Source: Streptomyces sp. NBC_01689 (GTDB taxonomy: Bacteria > Actinomycetota > Actinomycetes > Streptomycetales > Streptomycetaceae). From it: DNA of 64,000 bases. Numbering within the stretch: the stretch's first letter is position 1; each line of letters begins with the position of its first letter. The notes under the pieces were generated by a model, which was not told the origin of the DNA, made no database searches, and saw only the letters and a list, made by a program, of their open reading frames with translations. Positions 1 through 9,439 of the stretch are shown one piece after another. The stretch is taken from assembly GCF_036250675.1 (NCBI RefSeq), contig NZ_CP109592.1:3038001-3102000 (forward strand). Reading direction: 5' to 3'. The translations under genes were made by a program, and so were the position numbers.

Positions 1-986
1 CCCGGCTCGTCCTTGCGGCGGGTCAGGAGGAGTTCGTCCGTGCCGGGGGTGAGGACCGCCGCGACCACGCGGCCGTCCTCGTCCTGTGCCGTCGACACCG
101 TCGCGTCGGCGGGCAGCCGGGGGCCGGACTCGGTCCACCAGGCCCCCGCCGACTCCTGCTCGGTCGGATACGCGGCGAACGCGATCCGGCCGCTCGCCGA
201 GCGCTGCGCGAGCAACGTGCAGTCGAAGCCCTCGAGTTCGCACCGGATCACGGACACGGGGCCGGGTCCGGCCGACGTCAGCAGCGGTACGGGCTTGCCG
301 CCCGGCCGCCAGGCGGAGACCTCACCGGCCTCGTCGGTGTAGAAGAGCGTGCTGGCCCCGGGGGACGTGGCCAGCGCCCGGAGGGTGCCGGGGCGCACCG
401 ACGCCTCCAGGACCTCCTCCATGACCGGTCGCGCGCCCGGCTCCGGCTGGCGCCAGTGCAGAATCCCGTCCGGCACCGCGGCGAACAGCTCGACGAGCCC
501 CGACTCCCCCGTCACGGCCGCCAGATCCTCCCGCACCGCGCTTCCCCCGAGATCGCGCCACGGATCCCAGCCGCCCTTCTCCTTCTGGGCGACCATGCCG
601 ACCCCGCCGGCCTTGTTCCGTACGAACACATGGGCGCGGCCCCTGGCGTCGACCGCCACGGCCGGGACGCCGGTCCGGTCGCCCTTCTTGTCCGGGTGAC
701 CTATCGGGTTCCAGTCGAGGGCGGACAGCCGCGGCCGGAAGTGCGTCGAGTGGACGAGCCCCGACTCCCCGGTCACCGTGGGACGCCACGAGACGAGGTG
801 GGTGTAGCCGTCGGCGCCCTGCCCGACCGCGAGCACGGGGTGCAGGCGCTGGTCGCCGCCCACGGTGCGCGCGGGTTCCCAGGAACCGCCGGGCCCGCGC
901 TCCGCCCGGCAGAGGACCGCGGTGTCCGACAGCAGGTACGCACTGAGCCTGCCGTCGCGACCGCGTCTGAGCCATTCGCCGTTCAC
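1..986 (-). CDS. Beta-propeller lectin-like protein, C-terminus outside window
   Basis: The frame is open from GTG at 986 to the left edge, so 328 codons are visible. A TAG lies in frame four codons before this GTG, so the start cannot be further upstream. The protein is made of repeated blades with motifs such as GSWEPARTVGG, SALDWNPIGH, PAVAVDARGRAHVFVRNKAGG, GGWDPWRDLGG and VELFAAVPDGILHWRQ, spaced about 40-50 residues. This is the pattern of PLL/tectonin-type beta-propellers (sugar-binding or scaffold proteins). No signal peptide is visible at this start. The frame is chosen because its repeats make sense; overlapping frames give Arg/Gly-rich nonsense. The ligand is unknown. Confidence 0.65.
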   Translation of the reverse strand, partial: MNGEWLRRGRDGRLSAYLLSDTAVLCRAERGPGGSWEPARTVGGDQRLHPVLAVGQGADGYTHLVSWRPTVTGESGLVHSTHFRPRLSALDWNPIGHPDKKGDRTGVPAVAVDARGRAHVFVRNKAGGVGMVAQKEKGGWDPWRDLGGSAVREDLAAVTGESGLVELFAAVPDGILHWRQPEPGARPVMEEVLEASVRPGTLRALATSPGASTLFYTDEAGEVSAWRPGGKPVPLLTSAGPGPVSVIRCELEGFDCTLLAQRSASGRIAFAAYPTEQESAGAWWTESGPRLPADATVSTAQDEDGRVVAAVLTPGTDELLLTRRKDEP

Positions 987-1074
987 CGGTTCACTCTAAG
1001 CCGGGCCCCCGTGGCCTCCGCCAGGGGCCCGGCCTCCGTCCTCGGGCGACGGCGGCGCGTGCGACCCTGGCCCC

Positions 1075-1482
1075 ATGGACGACCCCGACGGCCCCCTGCT
1101 CGTGATCATCGACGGTGCCAACGTCGTCGGCTCCGTGCCCGACGGCTGGTGGCGCGACCGCCGGGGCGCCGCGGAGCGGTTGCGGGACCGGCTCGCCCTG
1201 GACGGACTGCCGGGCCACGACGGGCCGGTGGAGATCGTCCTCGTGGTCGAGGGCGCGGCCAGGGGCGTGGAGCCGGTGGCGGGCGTACGGGTCGAGTCGG
1301 CTCCCGGCAGTGGCGACGACCGCATCGTGGAACTGGTGGAGGAGACGCGGGGCCGCCCCCGTCTGGTCGTCACGGCGGACCGTGGACTGCGGCACAGGGT
1401 CACCGCGGCGGGCGCCCGGGTGACGGGGCCACGGGCGGTGCGAGGGGCCGGCGCGAACGGCGCGGGAGCGGACGGGGGGTGA
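1075..1482 (+). CDS. NYN/PIN-like domain protein, putative RNase
   Basis: A 135-residue protein. It opens with a hydrophobic strand and an acidic turn, LLVIIDGANVVGSVPDGWW (residues 7-25), which is the hallmark of NYN/PIN-fold nucleases. Further conserved acids follow in VEIVLVVEG, GDDRIVEL and VVTADRGL. These would supply the metal-binding aspartates, as in YacP/NYN proteins. The C-terminal 20 residues are low-complexity Gly/Ala. It is divergent from the propeller gene, with under 90 bases between the starts. Fold assignment is from motif recognition; the RNA target is unknown. Confidence 0.75.
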   Translation: MDDPDGPLLVIIDGANVVGSVPDGWWRDRRGAAERLRDRLALDGLPGHDGPVEIVLVVEGAARGVEPVAGVRVESAPGSGDDRIVELVEETRGRPRLVVTADRGLRHRVTAAGARVTGPRAVRGAGANGAGADGG

Positions 1483-1811
1483 GCCGTACGACCGGGCGCG
1501 GCCCGGCAGGGCACGGGACGGCCCGGCACCTCGCCGTCGGCGGGAGCGGGGCGCGGTCCGACGGCGCCGGGCCGGTGCTCGCCGTCTCCCGCCCCCGGCG
1601 CACGGGGGCCGTTGACCGCGTGGGGCGTCCGAGCCACGAGCCGGAGACTCCCCGCCCGAGGCCCTGGGCGGCCTCCTGACGCCCTGGCGCCCCCCTCCGG
1701 GCCCGGGGTGACACCCTGGCGTCGCGCTCCCGTCCCGGCGGCTCCCGGGGCCCGTGGGCGGGCCGTCGGCGGCCGTTCCCGCCCGACGCGCCCCCGCCGC
1801 GCGCCGCACGG
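1483..1811. other. Convergent intergenic gap, no gene seen
   Basis: About 330 G+C-rich bases lie between the converging stops of the NYN-type gene and the membrane glycosyltransferase gene. Open frames here are Arg/Pro/Gly-rich and lack recognisable motifs or ribosome binding sites. Presumably it holds termination signals, but I see no clean single hairpin. Confidence 0.5.
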
Positions 1812-3278
1812 TCAGTCCTGGGCGTCCCTCCGTGTGTACAGGACCGCTCCGTCGACCGTTCCCGCCTCCGCGTAGCCCGCGGCCAGGAGCCGGCGCAGCG
1901 AGGGCACCCGGTCCGGCGCGTACGGACGGCCGCGGGAGTCGTCGACGACGAGGACCGGCGGCCGGGCCGTCAACTCCGCCCGGAACACCGGCCAGGTGCC
2001 CTCGACGGCGTACTTCTCGCCCACCCGGGGTCCGTCGCGGCCCCCGCTGTAGTTGGTGAGGAGGCCCGCCGTGAGATAGCGGGTGGCGGGGGCGCGGCCC
2101 GCGAGCCAGTACGTCTCCGGGTGCATGCCCCAGACGAGCACGTGGTCCCCGGGCCGGGTGCGGTGCGCCACGGCGGCGGCCAGGCGCTGGGAGTGGGCGA
2201 GTTCGGGGCGCGGGGCGAGCAGGCCCCAGGCCAGGAACAGCACGCAGCAGCAGGCCGAGGTGCGGGCCGCGGTCAGCAGCCGCCCGCGGGGCAGGACCCG
2301 CAGCGCGGCGGTCGCCAACAGCACGGCGGGAGGCAGGAGTTGCAGGTAGTAGTGGCCGAAGAAGTGGAAGCCGGTGATGACGGCCGCCGCCGAGGAGCCG
2401 AACCACAGCCACAGGTCGGCCGAGCCCGTGCGGGCGACCCGCAGCCCGCGCAGGACCGGCGGGATCAGCCCGGCGCAGGCCACCGCCAGGATCGCGGCGT
2501 TGGCCAGCCCCCGGCCCAGGACGTGGAGTGCCGAACCGGTGAAGGAGGCGTACGAGCCCGAGCCGGTGACGGTCCAGAACAGCAGGCCGGCCGGATCGGT
2601 GAGCAGGGCCACCGCCGCCACCGGGGCGAGCGCCCCGACTCCCGTCCGCAGCAGGTCTCTTCGGGGTGACCCCGCGTGGCGCCACAGCAGCCAGAGCACC
2701 GGCACGAGGACGGCCGCGCCGGTCTGCTTGACCAGGAAGGAGCACGCGACGGCGGTGCCGGCCGCGCCCCAGCGGCGCCGGTCGGCACACCACACCGCGG
2801 CCGCCGTGCAGGGCAGTATGAACACCTCGAACGTGGCGGCCTGCGCGTCCTCGGGGTTGAGCCCGATCGACACCAGCGCGTACAGCACGCCGGCGGTCCG
2901 CCCGGACCGGTCGCCCCAGCGGCGCCGGGCCAGGGAGGCGAGCAGCACGGCGGTCGACAGCTGGGCCAGCACCGCCAGCACCCTGACCGGTGTCAGCGAC
3001 CCGGAGCCGAACACCGCGAACGCGCCCTCGTACAGCCACGGCACGAGCGGCGGCTTGCGGTCCACGACGGTCCGGTACAGCTCTCCCCCGGCCGCCAGTA
3101 TCCGTGCCTGCACGGCGAGATAGCCCTCGTCCGGGCTCCACAGGGGTCGTACGAACGAAGGGACCCGGGTGAGGGCGACGAGCACCGCGAGGACGGGCAG
3201 CAGCCGTCTCCAGTACCCGTCGTCCGCTGCCCGGGACCCGGTGACGGTGCGTGGTGTGACCAGGAGCCCGGCGCGCAT
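1812..3278 (-). CDS. GT-C (GT39/ArnT-like) membrane glycosyltransferase
   Basis: About 488 residues with some nine or ten hydrophobic segments. The first periplasmic loop carries LWSPDEGYLAVQARIL and then DRKPPLVPWLYEG, the acidic DE motif and lipid-sugar loop typical of dolichyl-phosphate-mannose/ArnT-like GT-C enzymes. These transfer sugar from a polyprenyl-phosphate donor outside the membrane. The start is uncertain: ATG 3278 is used, but GTG 3287 and ATG 3323 are in frame and none has a clear ribosome binding site. It lies 88 bases from the permease stop on the same strand. The acceptor cannot be predicted. Confidence 0.75.
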   Translation of the reverse strand: MRAGLLVTPRTVTGSRAADDGYWRRLLPVLAVLVALTRVPSFVRPLWSPDEGYLAVQARILAAGGELYRTVVDRKPPLVPWLYEGAFAVFGSGSLTPVRVLAVLAQLSTAVLLASLARRRWGDRSGRTAGVLYALVSIGLNPEDAQAATFEVFILPCTAAAVWCADRRRWGAAGTAVACSFLVKQTGAAVLVPVLWLLWRHAGSPRRDLLRTGVGALAPVAAVALLTDPAGLLFWTVTGSGSYASFTGSALHVLGRGLANAAILAVACAGLIPPVLRGLRVARTGSADLWLWFGSSAAAVITGFHFFGHYYLQLLPPAVLLATAALRVLPRGRLLTAARTSACCCVLFLAWGLLAPRPELAHSQRLAAAVAHRTRPGDHVLVWGMHPETYWLAGRAPATRYLTAGLLTNYSGGRDGPRVGEKYAVEGTWPVFRAELTARPPVLVVDDSRGRPYAPDRVPSLRRLLAAGYAEAGTVDGAVLYTRRDAQD

Positions 3279-3365
3279 ACCGTGCACGTTATCCGGCCCC
3301 GCATCGCCCACCGGGTGGGACATACGGGGCGGGAGCCACCGAACCGCCGGTCACGGTCGGCAAGG

Positions 3366-4874
3366 TCACGGCGTCTTCCGCGCGCCGCCCTCCGTGTCCT
3401 TCCGGGCCGGCGCGAGACGGCTGTGCGAGCGTCCGTACAGGAAGTAGACGACGCAGCCGACCGCCATCCAGATCAGGAACCGCAGCCAGGTCTCCGCCGG
3501 CAGGTTGACCATCAGCCACAGCGAGGCGAGCACCGACAGCGCGGGGACCAGTGGGACCAGCGGGGTGCGGAAGGCGCGGTGCAGGTCGGGGCGGGTGTGG
3601 CGGAGGATGATGACGCCGCTCGCGACGACGACGAAGGCGAAGAGCGTGCCGATGTTGACCAGTTCGGCCAGTTCGCTCAGGCTCGTGAAGCCCGCGAGGA
3701 TCGCGATGATCACACCGAGCAGGATGGTCGGCCGGTGCGGCGTGCGGAACCTCGGGTGGACGTGGGAGAAGAACCGCGGCAGCAGCCCGTCGCGGCTCAT
3801 CGCGAAGAAGACCCGGGTCTGGCCGAGCAGCAGGATCATGCAGACCGTGGTCAGTCCGACGGCGGCGCCGAAGCTGATCACGCCCGCGTACCAGGGGTGT
3901 CCGGTCGCCTTGAAGGCGTCGGCGAGCGGGGCGTCGATGGACAGCGCGGTGTACTTCTGCATGCCCGTGACGACGATCGACACGGCGACGTAGAGCGCGG
4001 TGCAGATGAACAGGGAGCCGAGGATGCCGCGCGGCATGTCCCGCTGGGGGTTCCTGGTCTCCTCGGCGGCGGTGGCCACGACGTCGAAGCCGATGAAGGC
4101 GAAGAACACCACGGAGGCCGCGGTGAAGATGCCCATCACCCCGAAGTTGGTGGGGGTGTAGCCGAACAGCAGCTGGATGAGGGGGGCCTGGAGGTTGCTG
4201 CCCGCGGGCTGGGCCTGCGCCTTGGGGATGAAGGGCTCGTAGTTGTCGCCGACGACGAAGAACGCGCCCGCGACGATCACGATCAGCACCACGGTGACCT
4301 TGAGGGCGACGACGACGGTGGTGACCCGGGCGGACAGTTTCACGCCGATGACCAGGATGGCGGTGAGCACCAGCACCAGCGCGGCAGCGAGGATGTCGAA
4401 CCCGAACCCGGTCGCGCCGTCCCGCCCGCTGAGGTAGTCGGGCAGATGCCAGCCGGCGTTGTCCAGGAGCGAGCGCACGTAACCCGACCAGCCGACCGCC
4501 ACCACCGCCGTGCCGAGCGCGAACTCCAGCACCAGGTCCCAGCCGATGATCCAGGCGGGCAGTTCGCCGAGGGAGGCGTACGAGAAGGTGTACGCGGACC
4601 CCGCCACCGGGACCGTGGACGCGAACTCGGCGTAGCACAGCGCGGCCAGGCCGCAGACGACGCCCGCGATCACGAACGCGAGTGACACCCCGGGGCCGGC
4701 GTTCTCCTTGGCGACCTTGCCGGTGAGGACGAAGATGCCGGTGCCGATGATGACACCGACGCCGAAGACGGTGAGGTCCAGAGCGGACAGCGACTTCTTG
4801 AGTGCGTGTTCCGGCTCCTCGGTGTCCAGGATCGACTGTTCGATCCTCTTGGTCCTGAAGAGGTTGCTGCTCAC
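3366..4874 (-). CDS. APC-family amino acid permease (YfnA/CAT type)
   Basis: A 502-residue transporter with about 12-13 membrane segments. The first helix carries FGVGVIIGTGIFVLTG, the unwound substrate site of APC transporters, followed by FASTVPVAGSAYTFSYASLGE and GFDVVATAAEETRNPQRDMP, which are typical of cationic amino acid transporter relatives. GTG 4874 is chosen because GGAGG sits about seven bases before it; an in-frame ATG at 4931 would add 19 poorly conserved residues. The substrate is probably a neutral or cationic amino acid, with proton symport inferred from the family. Confidence 0.9.
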   Translation of the reverse strand: MSSNLFRTKRIEQSILDTEEPEHALKKSLSALDLTVFGVGVIIGTGIFVLTGKVAKENAGPGVSLAFVIAGVVCGLAALCYAEFASTVPVAGSAYTFSYASLGELPAWIIGWDLVLEFALGTAVVAVGWSGYVRSLLDNAGWHLPDYLSGRDGATGFGFDILAAALVLVLTAILVIGVKLSARVTTVVVALKVTVVLIVIVAGAFFVVGDNYEPFIPKAQAQPAGSNLQAPLIQLLFGYTPTNFGVMGIFTAASVVFFAFIGFDVVATAAEETRNPQRDMPRGILGSLFICTALYVAVSIVVTGMQKYTALSIDAPLADAFKATGHPWYAGVISFGAAVGLTTVCMILLLGQTRVFFAMSRDGLLPRFFSHVHPRFRTPHRPTILLGVIIAILAGFTSLSELAELVNIGTLFAFVVVASGVIILRHTRPDLHRAFRTPLVPLVPALSVLASLWLMVNLPAETWLRFLIWMAVGCVVYFLYGRSHSRLAPARKDTEGGARKTP

Positions 4875-4958
4875 GGGCCTACCTCCACGCTTGACGTCCT
4901 CGACATGATCGAGGGGGCGTGTACCGCGCATGCCCCGGCGCGGACGGGTTCACGCGAA

Positions 4959-5001
4959 CGGGCCGGTTCCACCACCCGTACAGGGTGCTGGAACCGGCCC
5001 G
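4959..5001 (-). terminator. Hairpin terminator after dxs
   Basis: A 13-bp perfect stem (4959-4971 with 4989-5001), then one mismatch and five more pairs (4973-4977 with 4983-4987) around a GTACA loop. It begins 21 bases past the dxs stop and has no U-tract, as is usual for Streptomyces. Confidence 0.8.
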
Positions 5002-5021
5002 ATGGGCCTGCGGTCCGGCCG

Positions 5022-6953
5022 TCAGTCGCGCGCGGGCTCGACCGAGTCCACGGCGTGCGCGGCCGTGCGCTCGAAGCGCCCGTCGAGCTTGGAGACGAGG
5101 CCGGTGACCTGGCGGGCGATGTCCGGGGCGGTCAGGCCGATCTCCGTCATGACCTCGGCGCGCGAGGCGTGGTCGAGGAAGCGCGGCGGGATGCCGAAGT
5201 CGCGCAGCGGGACGTCGACGCCCGCGTCGCGCAGGGCCTGCGCGACGGCCGAACCGACGCCCCCGACGCGCGAGTTGTCCTCGACGGTGACGACCACCCG
5301 GTGCTGCTCGGCGAGCGGGGCCATGGCCTCGTCGACGGGCTTGACCCAGCGCGGGTCGACCACGGTCGTGGTGATGCCCTGCTTGTCGAGGAGGCCGGCG
5401 ATCTCCAGGCACATCGGCGCGAGCGCGCCGACCGAGACGAGCAGGACGTCCGGGATGTCGGTGCCGGACTCGCGCAGGACGTCCATGCCGCCGATCCGGC
5501 CGACGGCGGGGACGGCCGGGCCGACCGCGCCCTTGGAGAAGCGGACCACCGTCGGCGCGTCGTCGACCTCGACGGCCTCGCGCAGCTGGGCCCGGACCTG
5601 GTCGGCGTCGCGCGGCGCGGCGAGCCGCAGGCCGGGGACGACCTGGAGGATCGACATGTCCCACATGCCGTTGTGCGAGGCGCCGTCGGTGCCGGTGACG
5701 CCCGCGCGGTCCAGGACGAAGGTGACCCCGCACTTGTGCAGCGCCACGTCCATCAGGACCTGGTCGAAGGCGCGGTTGAGGAAGGTCGCGTAGACGGCGA
5801 AGACGGGGTGCAGGCCGCCGGTGGCGAGGCCGGCCGCGGAGACCGCGGCGTGCTGCTCGGCGATGCCGACGTCGTACACCCGCTTGGGGAAGGCCTTGGC
5901 GAACTTGTCGAGGCCGACCGGCTGGAGCATGGCGGCCGTGATGGCGACGATGTCCTTGCGCTCCTGGCCGAGCCTGACCATCTCCTCGCCGAAGACGGAG
6001 GTCCAGTCGGCGCCGGAGGAGGCGATGGGCAGCCCCGTGTCGGGGTGGATCTTGCCGACGGCGTGGAAACGGTCGGCCTCGTCCTGGAGGGCGGGCTGGT
6101 AACCGCGGCCCTTCTCGGTGAGGCAGTGCACGATGACCGGGCCGCCGAAGCGCTTGGCGCGGGCGAGCGCCGACTCCAGGGCCTCGATGTCGTGGCCGTC
6201 GATCGGCCCGACGTACTTCAGGCCGAGGTCCTCGAACATGCCCTGCGGGGCGATGAAGTCCTTGAGGCCCTTCTTGGCACCGTGCAGGGTCTCGTAGAGC
6301 GGCTTGCCGACGACCGGGGTGCGCTCCAGGAGGTCCTTGCCGCGGGCGAGGAAGCGCTCGTAGCCGTCCGTGGTGCGCAGGGTGGCCAGGTGGTTGGCGA
6401 GGCCGCCGATCGTGGGGGCGTACGACCGCTCGTTGTCGTTGACGACGATCACCAGCGGGCGGTCCTTGGCGTCCGCGATGTTGTTCAGGGCCTCCCAGGC
6501 CATGCCGCCGGTGAGCGCGCCGTCGCCGATGACGGCGACCACGTGGTCGTTCCTGCCGAGTACCTCGTTGGCCTTCGCCAGGCCGTCGGCCCAGCCGAGG
6601 ACCGTCGAGGCGTGCGAGTTCTCGATCACGTCGTGCTCGGACTCTCCCTGCGAGGGGTAGCCGGACAGGCCGCCCTTCATCTTCAGCTTCGAGAAGTCCT
6701 GCCGGCCGGTGAGCAGCTTGTGGACGTAGGACTGGTGACCCGTGTCCCACAGCACCCTGTCCTTGGGCGACTCGAAGACGCGGTGCAGCGCGATGGTGAG
6801 CTCCACGACACCGAGGTTGGGGCCGAGGTGGCCGCCGGTCTTGGAGACCGCGTCGACGAGGAAGGTCCTGATCTCGCCGGCCAGCTGATCCAGCTGCTCC
6901 AGGCTGAGCCGGTCCAGATCGCGCGGTCCCGTGATGCGGGTCAGCAGCGGCAC
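5022..6953 (-). CDS. dxs: 1-deoxy-D-xylulose-5-phosphate synthase
   Basis: A 643-residue thiamine-diphosphate transketolase-like enzyme. It condenses pyruvate and glyceraldehyde-3-phosphate to DXP, the first step of the MEP isoprenoid pathway. Visible motifs are [10 protein letters not shown] (residues 40-49), the ThDP/Mg motif [16 protein letters not shown] (143-158), and the pyrimidine-binding domain with [15 protein letters not shown] and [12 protein letters not shown]. The length is normal for the family. GTG 6953 is preceded by AAGGAGG at five-base spacing. It is a single transcription unit between xylH and the permease gene, closed by the hairpin at 4959-5001. Confidence 0.97.
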   Translation of the reverse strand: MPLLTRITGPRDLDRLSLEQLDQLAGEIRTFLVDAVSKTGGHLGPNLGVVELTIALHRVFESPKDRVLWDTGHQSYVHKLLTGRQDFSKLKMKGGLSGYPSQGESEHDVIENSHASTVLGWADGLAKANEVLGRNDHVVAVIGDGALTGGMAWEALNNIADAKDRPLVIVVNDNERSYAPTIGGLANHLATLRTTDGYERFLARGKDLLERTPVVGKPLYETLHGAKKGLKDFIAPQGMFEDLGLKYVGPIDGHDIEALESALARAKRFGGPVIVHCLTEKGRGYQPALQDEADRFHAVGKIHPDTGLPIASSGADWTSVFGEEMVRLGQERKDIVAITAAMLQPVGLDKFAKAFPKRVYDVGIAEQHAAVSAAGLATGGLHPVFAVYATFLNRAFDQVLMDVALHKCGVTFVLDRAGVTGTDGASHNGMWDMSILQVVPGLRLAAPRDADQVRAQLREAVEVDDAPTVVRFSKGAVGPAVPAVGRIGGMDVLRESGTDIPDVLLVSVGALAPMCLEIAGLLDKQGITTTVVDPRWVKPVDEAMAPLAEQHRVVVTVEDNSRVGGVGSAVAQALRDAGVDVPLRDFGIPPRFLDHASRAEVMTEIGLTAPDIARQVTGLVSKLDGRFERTAAHAVDSVEPARD

Positions 6954-7104
6954 CCGTGCCTCCTTGCAGGTAGAGCTGTTCGAGCTTTGCCGGGCCTGTC
7001 GAGTCTAATGTTCCGCCTTTTCGCCCGGCGCCCGGCCCCGGGGGTCCATGTCACCCGTTCGGCGTATCCGGGCGGGGGACACGGTACGCGGGTGAGGACA
7101 CGGC

Positions 7105-7136
7105 TGTGCCCGGCACCATCGCTGGTGCCGGGCACA
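7105..7136 (-). terminator. Hairpin terminator after xylFGH
   Basis: A perfect 14-bp stem (7105-7118 with 7123-7136) closed by a TCGC loop, 42 bases past the xylH stop. Confidence 0.85.
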
Positions 7137-7177
7137 GGCCGAGGAGGGCCGCGGTGACGGGCCCGCCCCGTCAGCCG

Positions 7178-8470
7178 TTACGCGCGACCGGCCGACTTCT
7201 GGGTCTTGCGGGTCACCGCGTCGATGACGACGGTGGCGAGCAGCACACCACCGGTGATCATGTACTGGACCGGCGAGGCGATGCCCTGCAGGGCCAGGCC
7301 GTACTGGATCGAGACGATGACCAGCACACCGAGCAGCGCGTTCCAGGTGCGGCCACGGCCGCCGAAGAGGCTGGTGCCACCGATGACGGCCGCCGCGATG
7401 GCGTTCATCAGCAGGTCACCGCCGCCCGCGCCCTGGTTGGCGGAGGCGATCTTGGAGGCGATGAACAGACCGCCGACGGCGGCGAAGGTGCCGGAGATCG
7501 CGAAGACCGAGATCCGGACCATCTCGACGTTGATACCGGCACGGCGGGAGGCCTCGACGCTGCCACCGAGCGCGAAGATCTTCCGGCCGTACGCGGTGCG
7601 GCGCAGCACGAAGTCCGTGATCAGGAGCACCGCGATGAAGATCACCACGGCCAGCGGGAGACCCTTGTACTGGTTGTAGATGATCGCCACGGCGAAGGCG
7701 ACGATCGCCAGCAGCACGGTGCGCAGGATCGTCTCGCTCAGCGGCCGGGACGGGACGCCCGCGGCCTCGCGGCGCTTGTTGCCGTAGAACGAGGACAGGA
7801 AGAACACCACGGTCACGGCGATGGCGAGCACGTAGGCGGCGGCCACGTCGGTGAAGTAGTAGCTGGTCAGCTTGGCCACGAGGCCTTCGCTGTCCAGGTT
7901 GATGGTGCCGCTGCTGCCGAGGATCTGGAGCATGAAGCCGTTCCAGAACAGCAGACCCGCCAGGGTGACGGCGAAGGCCGGCACACCGATGCGCGCGAAC
8001 ACGAAGCCGTGGATCGCGCCGGCCACCGTGCCGGTGAGGATGGCGAGCACGAAGGCCAGCCATTCGTTCATGCCGTGCGTCACGTTCAGCACCGCGAAGG
8101 CGGCGCCCGCGACACCGGAGACCGAGCCGACCGACAGGTCGATCTCACCGAGCAGCAGGACGAAGACGATACCGACCGCGATCATGCCCGTGCCGACCAT
8201 GGCGACGGAGATGTCGGACAGGTTGCCCGCGGTGAGGAAGTTGGAGTTCAGGCTCTGGAAGATGATCCAGATGATGATCAGACCGACGACGACCGGCATC
8301 GAGCCGAGGTCACCGGCCTTCATCTTGCGCTTGAACTCGGACACGTAACCCGCGAGGCCCTGCTCGCGGACGAGGAGCCGGGGGTCCACCACGGTGACCG
8401 CCGCGGCGGCCGCCTCCGGGTTCTCCACGGCGTGGTCCTCGGGGGTCTCAGAGGTCTTGTCGATGCTCAC
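7178..8470 (-). CDS. xylH: Xylose-type sugar ABC transporter permease
   Basis: A 430-residue membrane protein of the ribose/xylose ABC permease family (RbsC/XylH) with about ten membrane segments. The family core is visible in GEIDLSVGSVSGVAGAAFAV, GLPLAVVIFIAVLLITDFVLRRTAYGRKIFALGGSVEAS (cytoplasmic coupling region) and AVIGGTSLFGGRGRTWNALLGVL. The first 60 residues are a hydrophilic cytoplasmic extension. GTG 8470 overlaps the xylG stop by four bases (GTGA) with GGGGAGG upstream, so translation is coupled. Substrate assignment to xylose rests on gene order with the ROK regulator and on recalled synteny. Confidence 0.9.
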   Translation of the reverse strand: MSIDKTSETPEDHAVENPEAAAAAVTVVDPRLLVREQGLAGYVSEFKRKMKAGDLGSMPVVVGLIIIWIIFQSLNSNFLTAGNLSDISVAMVGTGMIAVGIVFVLLLGEIDLSVGSVSGVAGAAFAVLNVTHGMNEWLAFVLAILTGTVAGAIHGFVFARIGVPAFAVTLAGLLFWNGFMLQILGSSGTINLDSEGLVAKLTSYYFTDVAAAYVLAIAVTVVFFLSSFYGNKRREAAGVPSRPLSETILRTVLLAIVAFAVAIIYNQYKGLPLAVVIFIAVLLITDFVLRRTAYGRKIFALGGSVEASRRAGINVEMVRISVFAISGTFAAVGGLFIASKIASANQGAGGGDLLMNAIAAAVIGGTSLFGGRGRTWNALLGVLVIVSIQYGLALQGIASPVQYMITGGVLLATVVIDAVTRKTQKSAGRA

Positions 8471-9249
8471 TTCTGAGCCTCCCCATTGCTGCGCGCCGCA
8501 CGACGGGTCACGGCGTTCTCCGTGGCGCCCGTGATGGCGGAGATGATCTCTTCCTGCGAGGTCGACTTGACCTCGAAGATGCCGTTGTTGCGCCCGAGGC
8601 GCAGGACGGCGACCTTGTCGGCCACGGCCTTGACGTCCGCCATGTTGTGGCTGATGAGGATGACCGCGTGGCCGCGCTCGCGCAGCCGCTCGACCAGGTC
8701 GAGGACCTGGGCGGTCTGCTCGACGCCGAGAGCCGCGGTGGGCTCGTCGAGGATGACGAGCTTGGGCTCACCGAGCATCGAACGGGCGATCGCCACCGTC
8801 TGGCGCTGACCGCCGGAGAGCGAGGCGATCGGGATACGGACGCTGGGAATGCGGATGGACAGCGTGTCCAGCAGCTCGCGCGAGCGGCGCTCCATCTCGA
8901 CCTCGTCCAGGATGCCGCGCTTCTTCAGCTCGCGGCCCAGGTAGAGGTTGCCGACGACGTCGATGTTGTCGCAGAGCGCGAGGTCCTGGTAAACGGTCGC
9001 GATACCGAGACCCTGGGCGTCCTGCGGCTTGTTGATCTGGACGGCCTTGCCGTCCCACTCGATGGCGCCTTCATCGATGGGGTGCACACCGGCGATCGTC
9101 TTCACCAGCGTGGACTTTCCAGCACCGTTGTCGCCCACCAGGGCGACCACTTCGCCGGCGTGGACCTCAAGCTCGACATCGGTGAGCGCCTGGACGGCAC
9201 CGAATCGCTTGGAGACCCCGCGCAACGCCAGAACAGGCGTAGCGGACAC
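8467..9249 (-). CDS. xylG: Xylose-type sugar ABC transporter ATPase, single domain
   Basis: A 260-residue ATP-binding cassette: Walker A GDNGAGKST (residues 39-47), signature SLSGGQRQTVAIARS near 147, Walker B LVILDEPTAAL, and switch His in ILISHNM. GTG 9249 is chosen because GGAG lies nine bases before it, while the ATG at 9258 sits almost on that site. The classical E. coli XylG/RbsA is a tandem two-cassette protein of about 500 residues. This one has only one cassette, so it must act as a homodimer. It drives import through XylH. Confidence 0.9.
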   Translation of the reverse strand: MSATPVLALRGVSKRFGAVQALTDVELEVHAGEVVALVGDNGAGKSTLVKTIAGVHPIDEGAIEWDGKAVQINKPQDAQGLGIATVYQDLALCDNIDVVGNLYLGRELKKRGILDEVEMERRSRELLDTLSIRIPSVRIPIASLSGGQRQTVAIARSMLGEPKLVILDEPTAALGVEQTAQVLDLVERLRERGHAVILISHNMADVKAVADKVAVLRLGRNNGIFEVKSTSQEEIISAITGATENAVTRRAARSNGEAQK

Positions 9250-9314
9250 GTGAACCATCTCCTTCGCCGCCTGACCCGGCGGGAGGTTGTGCAGAAGTTT
9301 GTGGAGTGTTCCGT

Positions 9315-9417
9315 CCGGCGCCCCGCCCTAGCTTTGCGGGGCTGATGGATGCGGGGCGCCGGAGGGGCTTTCGGTCACGCAGGTCCGGCAAGGGAATTCA
9401 GGTCCGAATTCCCTTGC
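9315..9417 (-). other. Two strong stem-loops between xylF and xylG
   Basis: Two inverted repeats lie in the 190-base gap between the xylF stop and xylG start. Stem 1 pairs 9315-9326 with 9351-9362 (12 bp). Stem 2 pairs 9388-9399 with 9406-9417 (12 bp, AGGTCC loop, with a GAATTC on each arm). In ABC operons such intercistronic hairpins usually stop or protect 3' ends, so the binding protein is made in excess over the ATPase and permease. That role is inferred here. Confidence 0.75.
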
Positions 9418-9439
9418 GCGGTTGGAGACCTGCGGCGGC

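Noticed and set aside
322..975. Minus-strand 217-codon frame near the left edge
   Set aside because: Arg/Gly-rich; a different frame of the same strand gives a repeat-structured beta-propeller.
2676..4685. Long open frame on + strand opposite the permease and GT-C genes
   Set aside because: Sequence is Asp/Glu/Gly/Arg-rich without motifs, an antisense shadow of genes with strong third-position G/C bias.
4806..7157. 783-codon + frame opposite dxs
   Set aside because: Val/Asp/Gly-rich, no domains; dxs on the other strand is unmistakable.
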